This document shows, piece after piece, positions 52,143-60,356 of a DNA stretch of 64,000 bases. This stretch comes from Arenimonas sp. (lineage in GTDB: Bacteria > Pseudomonadota > Alphaproteobacteria > Rhizobiales > Rhizobiaceae). The notes under the pieces were generated by a model. It was not told the DNA's origin, ran no database searches, and worked only from the letters and a program-made list of their open reading frames with translations. The translations under genes and the position numbers were made by a program. How positions within the stretch are numbered: the stretch's first letter is position 1; each line of letters opens with the position of its first letter. The stretch lies in assembly GCA_019459145.1 (NCBI GenBank), contig JAIBEK010000028.1, positions 1-64,000 of the forward strand, given 5' to 3'.

Positions 52143-52436
52143 TCAGGCGTCGATCAGTTCGATCTTCAGTCTCTTGCCGACCGAACGGGCCGCTCTGTCG
52201 AGCGTGTCGAGTGAAACCGCCACATTGTGGGGATCGAGCACCCTGTTCACTTGGGTCCGGCTCGTGCCCATTCTCGCCGCCATGTCCGATTTGCTGATCG
52301 CCTGCTTCTTGCGCGCGGCCTCAATCTGCCAGGTCAGGACCCGCTTGATCGCCTCGCCATAGATCTCCTCTCTTTCGCCGATCTCATCGAGGAAATCTTC
52401 AAGGCTGCCGCCGACAGAAGGCTGCAAGTCGTTCAT
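52143..52436 (-). CDS. higA: XRE-family antitoxin (HigA type)
   Basis: The product is 97 residues. The HTH is ARKKQAISKSDMAARMGTSRTQVNRVLDPHNVAVSLDTLDRAARSVGK and an acidic helix (LEDFLDEIGEREEIY) precedes it. It follows its toxin with a four-base overlap (toxin first, antitoxin second), the order typical of higBA. It neutralises the toxin and represses the operon. An 8-bp inverted repeat, CCTGAACC/GGTTCAGG at 52124-52147, overlaps the stop codon. Confidence 0.88.
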   Translation of the reverse strand: MNDLQPSVGGSLEDFLDEIGEREEIYGEAIKRVLTWQIEAARKKQAISKSDMAARMGTSRTQVNRVLDPHNVAVSLDTLDRAARSVGKRLKIELIDA

Positions 52437-52810
52437 TTCTTCTTCCTCTTCTCGATCTTCCTCAGCCGTTTTGATCGCTCCAGATGCTCCTTCCAGCGCT
52501 TGACCGCGAGTTTGATAGCATCCTGCTGGCCATCCTTGCCTTCTTCACCGTGCAGCAGAAGCATCACGCCGCCATCAATGCCAAAATAGGTTCTAGCTTC
52601 GACATTCCCGTCCTTTATGGTGGATCGCACCTCGCGGACGCCTTCCCTGATCGGTCTGCAGGTGGGCATGCCGACGGGCCAGCCGAACTCCACGGTGGCG
52701 ATGTCGGCCCCGACCCTGTGCCGGTCCGCCTTGTCGAGCGACTTGAGCCAGTCCTTTACTGGTTCCGCCCCTTCGTCCGTAACGAAGAACCTGGCTACAA
52801 CGCGCTTCAT
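52433..52810 (-). CDS. higB: HigB/RelE-like toxin (phage-derived Gp49-like family)
   Basis: The product is 125 residues with the pattern VVARFFVTDEGAEPVKDWLKSLDKADRHRVGADIATVEFGWPVGMPTCRPIREGVREVRSTIKDGNVEARTYFGIDGGVMLLLHGEEGKDG. It ends in a strongly basic tail (RSKRLRKIEKRKKK). This family cleaves mRNA on translating ribosomes. It is the first gene of the module; only a weak ACCG/CGGT dyad was seen at about 52818-52829 upstream. Confidence 0.88.
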   Translation of the reverse strand: MKRVVARFFVTDEGAEPVKDWLKSLDKADRHRVGADIATVEFGWPVGMPTCRPIREGVREVRSTIKDGNVEARTYFGIDGGVMLLLHGEEGKDGQQDAIKLAVKRWKEHLERSKRLRKIEKRKKK

Positions 52811-52974
52811 TCACGTTCCCTGTACCGCATACGGTTCAATTTGACAAATGGATAGTCGCGCGATCGGTTTGAAACGCCGCCGGTTCGGTTTCAATCACGA
52901 GCTGTATGATGCATTTTTTCGCCAAGCGTTCCAATCACCTTCATGGCCGGAACGGTCCCCCGCCAGCCGGTGGC

Positions 52975-54918
52975 TCAGCGGGAGCGGCGCCGGTCGTCTG
53001 ACCGTTCACCGGCGATCCGCTCGCCCGCCTCCTGTGCGCTCATCGGACGACCGAAGAGATAGCCCTGCACATAGCGGATGCCGGCCGATTGCACGGTTCG
53101 CAACTCGTCTTCGCGCTCGACGCCCTCCGCCACGCATTCGAGGCCGAGATTGGCCGAAAGATCGGCGATCGCTCGCAACAGGGTGTGGCCGACGGCATCG
53201 TCCTCGGCCAGCCGGGTGAGGAAGCAGCGGTCGGTCTTGATCCGGTGCAGCGGGAAACGGTGGATATAGGCAAAGCTCGAATAGCCCGAGCCGAAATCGT
53301 CGAGGGCGATCCGGCAGCCCCTGGCGGCGAGTACGCCGAGCGAATCCCTCGCCCGCTCGAAATCGGTCATCACCGCCGTCTCGGTGATCTCGAAGACCAG
53401 CCGCTCGGGATCGATGCCGCTGTCGTCGACGATGCGGGCGATGTTGCCGATCGAGCGGCTGGAAACGAGATCGACCACCGAGAGGTTGAAGGAGAGCGAG
53501 ATTTCCTTCGGCCAGGTGGCCGCCGCGGCCAGCGCCTTTTCCAGAAGAACGCCGGTGACGCGCTCCATCAGCCCGGTGCGCTCGGCCGCGGCGATCAGCA
53601 GGTCGGGGCGGATCTTGCCGAGCGAGGCACTTTCCCAGCGGGCCAGGGCCTCGAAGCCGGAGATCCGCTGGCGCATCAGGTCGAATTGCGGCTGGAAGGC
53701 GAGCGACAGTTCTTTGACCAGATCGCAGGAGCGCAAGGCCTGCTCGATGCGGCCGAGATCGTTCATCTCCGCCTCATGGCGCTCGGAAAAGATCACCACG
53801 TCGCCGCGCGTCTGGCGCTTGGCCCGGTAGAGGGCATGGTCGGCGCGCTCATAGATCTGGCGCACCGTCTGGCCGTTTTCCGGGTAGCGGGCAAAGCCGA
53901 CCGAGGCCGAGATCGAGATGTCGACGCCGGAAACGACAAAGGGCCGCCGCAGCGCCTCGCAGATCGCCGAGCCGAGACCGATCAGACCGTCCTCGGTCAG
54001 CGGCCGGCCGATGGCGAGTGCGAACTCATCCCCACCGAGCCGGGCGACCAGATGGTCGGGCGGACAGGCATGGCGGATGCGGCGACCGACCTCGATGAGA
54101 AGATCGTCGCCGACGGCATGACCATAGAGATCGTTGACCGGCTTGAAGCCGTCGAGATCGATGATCGCCACCTGAAGGCCGCTCCCCGGCGCCGCATCGT
54201 CGCCGATCAGTTGCTCCAGGGTGGCGAAGAAGTTGCGGCGGTTCGGCAGGCCGGTCAACGCGTCGAAATCCGCCTGACGTTCGGCGCGTTCGCGCAGCCG
54301 GTCCGCCAGCAGCCGCGAACAGACCGCCTTGGTGATCGCGCCACGCATCAACACAGCCAGACCGATGGTGCTGAAGGCGCCGGCAAGGCTGACGAAGGAG
54401 AAGTAGAAGAAAGGATCGCGGCCGAGGAGATAGGCGAGCGAAAGCATGGTGACGAGCGTGATCACGCTGACGCCCGCCACCACACGATTGCTGATGCCGA
54501 CCGTCGAGGCCAGCATCATCAGCAGCAGGAAATAGATCAGGTTCGACGGGTGGAAATCGACATAGAGCACGGCGCAGGTGTTGAGATAGATCAGCAGCAG
54601 AACGCCCGCGCCGATCAGTTCCAGCCGGGCAAAGCTCGCCTCCTCAAGCCGCAGCGAGCGGCGGAGATAAAGCGCGATCGCTGCCGTCGACGCCGACAGC
54701 GAGAACAGCAGGGCGGCATCGGCAGGCGCGCGCAGCAGGAGATGGGGTATGCCGATGAACAGATAGAAGAAGAAGACGGGAACCAGGAAGCTGCGGATGA
54801 TCGGCTGGAACGCCCGCGCCATCTCGTCGTGGATCGCGGCAGGCCATAGCCCGACGGCTTCGCAATCCGAACAGGAGGCGGTTTGCTGTGGGCGTCGACG
54901 AGAGGGCATGAGGACCAT
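52975..54918 (-). CDS. Membrane GGDEF-EAL protein (cyclic-di-GMP turnover)
   Basis: The product is about 647 residues. Six or so membrane helices (about 35-180) are followed by a GGDEF domain (DFDALTGLPNRRNFFATLEQL; HLVARLGGDEFALAIGR, intact active site) and an EAL domain (ISGFEALARWES; SFNLSVVDL; EITETAV; IALDDFGSGYSSF; RIKTDRCFL; CVAEGVE), with catalytic residues present in both. It could make or degrade cyclic-di-GMP. The bgsA-like synthase elsewhere in the window is a potential downstream target. Start is uncertain: ATG 54918 used; 54999 (longer) and 54822 (shorter) are possible, none with a strong site. Confidence 0.9.
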   Translation of the reverse strand: MVLMPSRRRPQQTASCSDCEAVGLWPAAIHDEMARAFQPIIRSFLVPVFFFYLFIGIPHLLLRAPADAALLFSLSASTAAIALYLRRSLRLEEASFARLELIGAGVLLLIYLNTCAVLYVDFHPSNLIYFLLLMMLASTVGISNRVVAGVSVITLVTMLSLAYLLGRDPFFYFSFVSLAGAFSTIGLAVLMRGAITKAVCSRLLADRLRERAERQADFDALTGLPNRRNFFATLEQLIGDDAAPGSGLQVAIIDLDGFKPVNDLYGHAVGDDLLIEVGRRIRHACPPDHLVARLGGDEFALAIGRPLTEDGLIGLGSAICEALRRPFVVSGVDISISASVGFARYPENGQTVRQIYERADHALYRAKRQTRGDVVIFSERHEAEMNDLGRIEQALRSCDLVKELSLAFQPQFDLMRQRISGFEALARWESASLGKIRPDLLIAAAERTGLMERVTGVLLEKALAAAATWPKEISLSFNLSVVDLVSSRSIGNIARIVDDSGIDPERLVFEITETAVMTDFERARDSLGVLAARGCRIALDDFGSGYSSFAYIHRFPLHRIKTDRCFLTRLAEDDAVGHTLLRAIADLSANLGLECVAEGVEREDELRTVQSAGIRYVQGYLFGRPMSAQEAGERIAGERSDDRRRSR

Positions 54919-55344
54919 GGGCGTTCCAGGACGTCGGGAATTCGAAAGCACCGTGTCTGGACCGGCCCTCATGCCACGCGGGACCACAACCGGGTCCATT
55001 CAGACAGGCTAATACTAACCTTCATGCGTTAAGAGATCATAAACGGATCGCATTTGCCCATTTTCGATCCCCGGTGCGAATCAGCGGTCGCGACCGAAAC
55101 AATTGACGAAAGAGGCGATTCGCCGGTCGAATTCGGCCCTTTGGTCGGCCGCCCATCGTTCAATTCACATATACGAACATACTGGCAAAGCCTTTCGGAG
55201 CGATGAACGACCGCTGCCGATCGAAGAAACACCCTCAAATTCACAGGGGGCACATCTCGGCTTATATCTTGACAACGCTATTCATGTTTGCAAATTGGGC
55301 ACATTGAATATGACTTAATTACTCCACTATTCGAAAGACCTCCG
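54919..55344. other. 426-bp divergent region (GGDEF-EAL / importer operon)
   Basis: No gene is supported. The DNA from about 55140 to 55340 is AT-richer. TTGACA occurs at 55268-55273 without a good -10 at 16-18 bp. An imperfect dyad, ATTCATGT...ACATTGAAT, lies just after it. I see no B12, molybdenum-cofactor or other recognisable riboswitch core, and no clear Fur or RirA box. Confidence 0.35.
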
Positions 55345-56424
55345 ATGCCCGCTCATCGTCTCCCCCTCACCCTGGCGGCCGTTCTCGGCCTTGCCGGCGC
55401 AGCATTTGCCGATCCGATCACCTTTACCGACCAGGGCGGCCGCACCGTCACGCTGCCCAAGGCGGCCGAGCGCATCGCCTCGATCCCGATCCCGATGGCG
55501 TCCACCATCATCGCCATGGACGGCGGCACCGCAAAGCTGGTCGGCATGAACCCGACCGCCAAGTCGGCGATCGTCGAGGGCGTGCTGGGCAAGATCTTCC
55601 CGGAAGCCAAGGACATCCCCTCCGATATCACCGCGCCGAACTTCATCCCGAACGTCGAGGAACTGGCCGCCACCAATCCGGAACTGGTCATCCAGTGGGC
55701 CGATTACGGCGCCGATCTGGTCGACCCGATCAGCAATGCGGGGCTCAACGTCGCGCTGATTTCCTACGGCACGGAAGAGAAGACCCGCTATTACCACGAG
55801 ATGGTCGCGACCGCGATGGGCAAGCCGGAGCGGGCCGCCGCGATCAACGGCTGGCGCGACATGGTCGCCAAGGAAATGGCGGAGAAGGCCAAGGCCATTC
55901 CGGCCGACAAGCGCCCGAAGGTGCTCTATCTCGGCCGCGCCATGGAGAACCTCACCGCCTCCGGCAACAAGGGCAACTACAATGGCTGGTACATCGATCT
56001 GGTCGGCGGCGTGAATGCGTCCGGCTCGGTCGAGGGCAATGGCACGACGATCAGCCCCGAGCAGATCGCTGAATGGAACCCGGACGTCATTCTCTTGAAC
56101 AGCTTCGAGGCCAAGCTCGGCATCGACCGGATCTACAGTGACCCGATCCTGTCCCTGACCAAGGCCGCGCAGGAGAAAAAGGTCTACAAGATGCCGCTCG
56201 GCGGCTATCGCTGGGACCCGCCGAGCCAGGAAAGCCCGCTGACCTGGATGTGGCTCGCCAATCTGCTGCATCCCGACGTCTTCCAATACGACCTGCGCGC
56301 CGAGATGAAGACGGCCTACAAGACGCTCTACAATTACGATCTGAACGATGCCGATATCGACGGCATCCTGTGGACCGACATGCAGGGTGACGCGACGAAC
56401 TACGCCCAGTTCAAGGCCAAGTGA
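55345..56424 (+). CDS. FecB/BtuF-type ABC transporter substrate-binding protein
   Basis: The product is 359 residues with a Sec signal (HRLPLTLAAVLGLAGAAFA). The periplasmic binding protein class III fold is indicated by FTDQGGRTVTLPKAAERIASIPIP, NVEELAATNPELVIQWADYG and GNGTTISPEQIAEWNPDVILLNSFEAKLGIDRIYSDP. It captures a chelated metal, siderophore or corrinoid-like ligand for the permease and ATPase that follow. The ligand is unknown. The stop overlaps the permease ATG. The ribosome-binding site is weak. Confidence 0.9.
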   Translation: MPAHRLPLTLAAVLGLAGAAFADPITFTDQGGRTVTLPKAAERIASIPIPMASTIIAMDGGTAKLVGMNPTAKSAIVEGVLGKIFPEAKDIPSDITAPNFIPNVEELAATNPELVIQWADYGADLVDPISNAGLNVALISYGTEEKTRYYHEMVATAMGKPERAAAINGWRDMVAKEMAEKAKAIPADKRPKVLYLGRAMENLTASGNKGNYNGWYIDLVGGVNASGSVEGNGTTISPEQIAEWNPDVILLNSFEAKLGIDRIYSDPILSLTKAAQEKKVYKMPLGGYRWDPPSQESPLTWMWLANLLHPDVFQYDLRAEMKTAYKTLYNYDLNDADIDGILWTDMQGDATNYAQFKAK

Positions 56425-57476
56425 TGAGCGCGGTCACGGCGGAGCCGGTTCGGCGCGGCGTCTCTGTCATGCGGATCGGCGTGTTCGGCGCCCTCCTCCT
56501 TGCCCTTCTCGCCGCGATGCTGTTTGCCATCGGCGCCGGCCGGTTTTCCGTCAGCGTGCCGCGCATCATCGACATCCTCGTGGCCGGGGCCTTGAACCCC
56601 GGCCTTGCACTCACACAGATGGACGAGCGCATCGTGCTTCTAGTGCGCCTGCCGCGCGTGCTGCTCGCCGCGCTCTCCGGGGCCGCACTCGCCGTCGGCG
56701 GGGCGGCGCTCCAAGGCGTGTTCCGCAACCCGCTCGTCTCGCCGCAGGTGCTCGGCATCAGCCAGGGCGCGGCCTTCGGCGGGGCGATGGCGCTGTTGTT
56801 CGGCTATTCCGGCGTCGTGCTTCTGGGGCTCGCCTTCGTCTTCGGCCTGTCGGCCCTGATCCTGGTGGGTGCACTCGCCCGCATCAACGGCCGCACTGAA
56901 GTCATCACCGTCATCCTGTCGGGCATGGTGATCGGCGCGCTGTTCGGGGCGCTGGTGTCGATCGTGCAGTTCATCGCGGATCCGAACACCTCGCTTCCGG
57001 CCATCGTCTACTGGCTGATGGGCTCCTTTGCCACCGCCACCTGGGCGCGGCTCGGCCTTGCCATTCCGGGCATGGCGATCGGCCTTCTGATCGTCTTTGC
57101 CCTGCGCTACCGCCTCAACCTTCTGGCGCTCGAAGACTCAGAAGCGCGTTCGCTCGGCGTCAATCCCGACCGCGAACGCTGGTACATATTCATCGCCATT
57201 TCGCTGATGACCGGCACCTCGGTCGCGGTCGCCGGCATTGTCGGCTGGATCGGCCTCGTCGTGCCGCATGCCGCGCGCATTCTCGTCGGCGAGGACCATC
57301 GGGCGCTGATCCCGGCCTCGGCAATCATCGGAGCTGCCTATCTCACCTTCATCGACACGCTGTCGCGCACGCTGACCTCGGCTGAAATCCCGCTCGGGGT
57401 GCTGACCGCCCTGATCGGCGCGCCGGTCTTCGGCGTGCTGCTGCGCAAGCATTTCAAGGAGGCGAACCGCCCATGA
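56424..57476 (+). CDS. FecCD-family ABC transporter permease
   Basis: The product is 350 residues with nine or ten membrane helices. Family signatures are LPRVLLAALSGAALAVGGAALQGVFRNPLVSPQVLGISQGAAFGGA near the start and the cytoplasmic coupling helix region VVPHAARILVGEDHRALIPASAIIGAAYLTFIDTLSR. It forms the transmembrane dimer of a BtuC/FecD-type importer. It overlaps the binding-protein stop (TGATG type) and the ATPase start (ATGA). Confidence 0.93.
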   Translation: MSAVTAEPVRRGVSVMRIGVFGALLLALLAAMLFAIGAGRFSVSVPRIIDILVAGALNPGLALTQMDERIVLLVRLPRVLLAALSGAALAVGGAALQGVFRNPLVSPQVLGISQGAAFGGAMALLFGYSGVVLLGLAFVFGLSALILVGALARINGRTEVITVILSGMVIGALFGALVSIVQFIADPNTSLPAIVYWLMGSFATATWARLGLAIPGMAIGLLIVFALRYRLNLLALEDSEARSLGVNPDRERWYIFIAISLMTGTSVAVAGIVGWIGLVVPHAARILVGEDHRALIPASAIIGAAYLTFIDTLSRTLTSAEIPLGVLTALIGAPVFGVLLRKHFKEANRP

Positions 57477-58231
57477 TCGGCCTCGACAAGGCATCCGTCG
57501 CGTTTGGTCCGCGTACGCTGTTCAAGGATATCAGCTTTTCCGTGCCGGTCGGCCGCTCCATGGCGATCCTCGGCCCGAATGGCCGGGGAAAGACCACACT
57601 TTTGCGCGCCCTGCTCGGCTTCCAGCCGCTGGCATCGGGCACGCGCCATGCGCCCAAGGTCGCCGGCTACGTGCCTCAGCATGGCGCCTCGCAGGCCAAG
57701 CTTTCCGGCCTCGACGTCGTCGTCATGGGGCGGGCCGTGCAACTCGGCCTGTTCGGCCAGCCGTCGGCCGCCGACCGCGAGGCGGCGGAGGCAGCCCTTG
57801 TGCAGGTCGGCGCCTGTTCGCTCGCAAACCTGCGCTATGACCGCATGTCCGGCGGACAGCGGCAGATGGTGCTGATCGCCCGGGCGCTTGCCACCGGCTC
57901 GCCGGTTCTGGTGTTCGACGAGCCGACCTCGGCGCTCGACCTCGGCAACCAGGCCAAGACCCTGGAGCTTCTCGATACGCTGAGGCTCCGGCGCGACTTC
58001 GCTATCGTCTTCACCACCCACGACCCCAACCATGCGCTCGCCGCCTCCGACGACGTCCTGCTGATGATGCCGGGCGGCGGCGAGATCCACGGCCCGGTAT
58101 CGGCGATGATCGAGCCCGACAGGCTCTCCGAGCTCTACGGCGTGCCGATGCGCTGGGTCGCGGTCAACGGTCCCACGGGCGAGACACGCCGGGCGATCCT
58201 GCCCGCCTTCGCCGGAACAGAGGCAGCATGA
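57473..58231 (+). CDS. ABC transporter ATP-binding protein (FecE/BtuD type)
   Basis: The product is 252 residues. Walker A (LGPNGRGKTTLL), Q-loop (YVPQHGA), signature (MSGGQRQMVLIARALA), Walker B (PVLVFDEPTSALD) and H-loop (FTTHDPNHAL) are all intact. It energises the FecCD-type importer. The four-base overlaps on both sides show tight translational coupling, including with the non-transport gene that follows. Confidence 0.93.
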   Translation: MIGLDKASVAFGPRTLFKDISFSVPVGRSMAILGPNGRGKTTLLRALLGFQPLASGTRHAPKVAGYVPQHGASQAKLSGLDVVVMGRAVQLGLFGQPSAADREAAEAALVQVGACSLANLRYDRMSGGQRQMVLIARALATGSPVLVFDEPTSALDLGNQAKTLELLDTLRLRRDFAIVFTTHDPNHALAASDDVLLMMPGGGEIHGPVSAMIEPDRLSELYGVPMRWVAVNGPTGETRRAILPAFAGTEAA

Positions 58232-59538
58232 GTACGATCTATCTGAAATCCGCCTTTGGCAAACCATCGCCGGGCATCGTCGAGGCGGGACAGCGCGGCG
58301 AGGCCGTGATCGTCGAGCAGAAGGACCTGACGGCGGAGATCCTGAGCGCCCATGGCGGCCTGATCACCGGCCAGCAGCTCGACCAGGACGCCATGCTCAC
58401 GCTCAAGCCGGCGCTCGAGGCCTTTCTCGACCGGGGCGGACGCTGGTTCTTCAACGGCCATATGGTGCGCCCGCTGGTCGACGGCATGGCGCAGTACCGG
58501 CCGATCGCGGAGCCCAGGCGGGCCGACTTCGACTTGTCCGCAGTCAATCCGCACCCGATCTATGACGGCATCGACCTCACCAAGCTGGAGACCAACAAGG
58601 GTGTGGCCGGCTTTTACGGTCGCGGCTGCAATCCGCTGCCGGAGGGTGCGGTGGCCGTCAACGGACTGGGTGCTTCCAAGGTGCCGGTCGACTGGGTCTG
58701 GGCGCGGCCGAAGGGCGGGCGGATCTTCTCGCATTCCGGCAATGATCTCGCCGGCATGGGGCTGGAATGGGGACTGGCGCCCGAGCTTTCGGCCCGCATC
58801 GTCGCCTGGGCCAATGGCGGCCCGTGCTTCGACCCATGGCCGAAGAACCCTGCGCGCCCGGCCGCCGAGCTGCCGCTGGCGGAACCGGAAGACTATCGCG
58901 GGCTTCGCACCTCCAGCCGCAGCGGCTGGCGGATCGTCGCCCCCTCGTCGGGCACCTATTACAACATCCGCAGCCTGGAAGGCCCGCGCTACACCCAAGC
59001 CTTCGACGTGATCTGCACGTCGGAACAGCTCGGCGATGTGCTGCGGCCCGACGACATTCTCTGGGTGCCGTGCCGCACGCCGGCGCAGCGGATGATCGCG
59101 CAGAAGGCCATCGTCGCCCGTCATCTCGACGCCGGCGGCACCGTCGTCGCGCTCGGCGAAAGCCGCTCCGATCTCTGGCTGCCGGCCGTTCAGTTCACCG
59201 AGACGCCGACGAACTGGTGGTGGTGGCTCGACCCGTCCGCCGATCTCGGCGTGCGGGTGAGCGAGGAAGCCGCCGCCCATCCGCTGATGGCCGGGATCGG
59301 CGACAGGGAAGTGACCTGGCATCTGCACGGCTGGTTCGTCGCCCCTGAAGGCGCGACCGTTCTTGCCCGCGACGGCGAAGGCCGGCCGATCCTCTACGAG
59401 GACAAGGTGTCGACGCCGGGCACCATGATCGTCTCTTCGCTCGATCCGATGTTCCACCACGGATCGCATTTCATGCCGGCGACGACGCGTTTCCTCGACC
59501 ACTTCGTGCCCAATCTGAAGGCTTATGCCCATGTCTAA
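58228..59538 (+). CDS. Uncharacterised protein with two tandem ThuA/GATase-like halves
   Basis: The product is 436 residues without a signal or membrane helix. The two halves look like a duplication of a ThuA/class-I glutamine-amidotransferase-like fold. LEAFLDRGGRWFFNGHMVRPLVDG ... HPIYDGID in the first half matches VARHLDAGGTVVALGESRSDLWLP ... HPLMAGIG in the second. No clear nucleophile Cys-His-Glu triad is seen in either half. Cytoplasmic. It overlaps the ATPase gene by four bases and the FmdE-like gene by eight, so it belongs to the importer operon and may process the imported ligand. No named family is certain. Confidence 0.6.
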   Translation: MSTIYLKSAFGKPSPGIVEAGQRGEAVIVEQKDLTAEILSAHGGLITGQQLDQDAMLTLKPALEAFLDRGGRWFFNGHMVRPLVDGMAQYRPIAEPRRADFDLSAVNPHPIYDGIDLTKLETNKGVAGFYGRGCNPLPEGAVAVNGLGASKVPVDWVWARPKGGRIFSHSGNDLAGMGLEWGLAPELSARIVAWANGGPCFDPWPKNPARPAAELPLAEPEDYRGLRTSSRSGWRIVAPSSGTYYNIRSLEGPRYTQAFDVICTSEQLGDVLRPDDILWVPCRTPAQRMIAQKAIVARHLDAGGTVVALGESRSDLWLPAVQFTETPTNWWWWLDPSADLGVRVSEEAAAHPLMAGIGDREVTWHLHGWFVAPEGATVLARDGEGRPILYEDKVSTPGTMIVSSLDPMFHHGSHFMPATTRFLDHFVPNLKAYAHV

Positions 59539-60040
59539 CGAGATCACCGTCCTCGATAACGGCCACCCGATCAGCTTCACCTTCGACTGCATCAACGCCT
59601 ATCACGGCGGCGGCTTTCCCGGCGGCGTGGCGCATGCGCTGAAAGCCATGCAGGCCGCCTTCCCGCTTCTGTCGACCACGCCGCTGGAGCGGCGCGAGGT
59701 CGCGATCGTCACCGCCTTTTCCGGTCCCGGCGGGCGCGATGCGCTGGAAATGGTCACCCGCGCGGTGACCGGCGGGCGGCTCGTCGTCGACAAGTCGATC
59801 GGCGGCACCCATGTGATCAACGATCCGCCCGGCCCTTACGTCTTCCGCTTCAGCTATTGCGGCAAGACGGCGGAGGCTGTCATCAAGCCGGGGCACGTGA
59901 AGGAGGAGTTCATCACGCTGGGCGCCAAGCCCGACAAGACCCCCGACGAGATCGCCCGCCACGAGGAGCTGAAGGCGGAAATGGCCTACCGCCTGCTGCC
60001 GCTTTCCGGCAGCGAGGTCTATGCGGTGAAGGTGATCTGA
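59531..60040 (+). CDS. FmdE-like protein
   Basis: The product is 169 residues and cytoplasmic. It resembles the FmdE/FwdE fold: FDCINAYHGGGFPGGVAHALKAMQAAFP in the place of the FmdE HGHxCPG helix, then REVAIVTAFSGPGGRDALEMVTRAVTGGRLVVDKSIGGTHVI. The Cys of CPG is Phe here and the second Cys region reads TRAVTGG, so the usual metal ligands are altered. FmdE proteins are linked to molybdenum or other metal/formylmethanofuran contexts; the role in a rhizobial importer operon is unknown. ATG 59531 has AAGG nine bases upstream; 59525 is an alternative. Confidence 0.6.
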   Translation: MSNEITVLDNGHPISFTFDCINAYHGGGFPGGVAHALKAMQAAFPLLSTTPLERREVAIVTAFSGPGGRDALEMVTRAVTGGRLVVDKSIGGTHVINDPPGPYVFRFSYCGKTAEAVIKPGHVKEEFITLGAKPDKTPDEIARHEELKAEMAYRLLPLSGSEVYAVKVI

Positions 60041-60093
60041 GGGAGAGCTGATCAGCTCGCGGCGATGCGGCGCTCTCCCGTGGCCGTAGCCTT

Positions 60094-60208
60094 GCCCCTC
60101 ACCCTGACCCTCTCCCGGTTGCCACGGGTAGAGGGGACGGCCAAGGCGGTGCCACGCGTCCCTTCTCCCCGCCTGCGGGGAGAAGGTGCCGGCAGGCGGA
60201 TGAGGGGC
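60094..60208 (-). repeat. RIME-type element, copy 5 (inverted)
   Basis: Read on the minus strand it begins GCCCCTCATCCGCCTGCCGG, contains the CTTCTCCCCgcaggcGGGGAGAAG hairpin and ends with the GTGAGGGGC arm; the second internal hairpin is degenerate. It is in opposite orientation to the other copies. Confidence 0.75.
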
Positions 60209-60239
60209 AATTGCACCAGGCTGTCCGCCCGCCTTCCTT

Positions 60240-60320
60240 CCCCCTCATCTGCGAAATCTGAGGTTTAGCCTGCGGCTAAGCCCTCGATTTCGCTTCTTCT
60301 CCCACAAGGGGAGAAGAAGC
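60240..60320. repeat. Second palindromic unit with terminator-like hairpin
   Basis: Directly after RIME copy 5, a segment with CCCCTCATCT and internal AGCC/GGCT pairs ends in a perfect 12-bp hairpin, GCTTCTTCTCCC (60292-60303) and GGGAGAAGAAGC (60309-60320). It may be a different mosaic module and could also end the importer operon transcript. Confidence 0.55.
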
Positions 60321-60356
60321 CCAGCCCCTGTCACACGACTGTCATGCCCCGCACCT

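Noticed and set aside
54919..54999. Longer start for the GGDEF-EAL protein at 54999
   Set aside because: No ribosome-binding site and the added Arg/Pro/Ser-rich residues look non-coding; kept as an alternative only.
55010..55344. Possible cobalamin or molybdenum-cofactor riboswitch before the importer operon
   Set aside because: No B12-box or other conserved core could be recognised; only short imperfect dyads are present.
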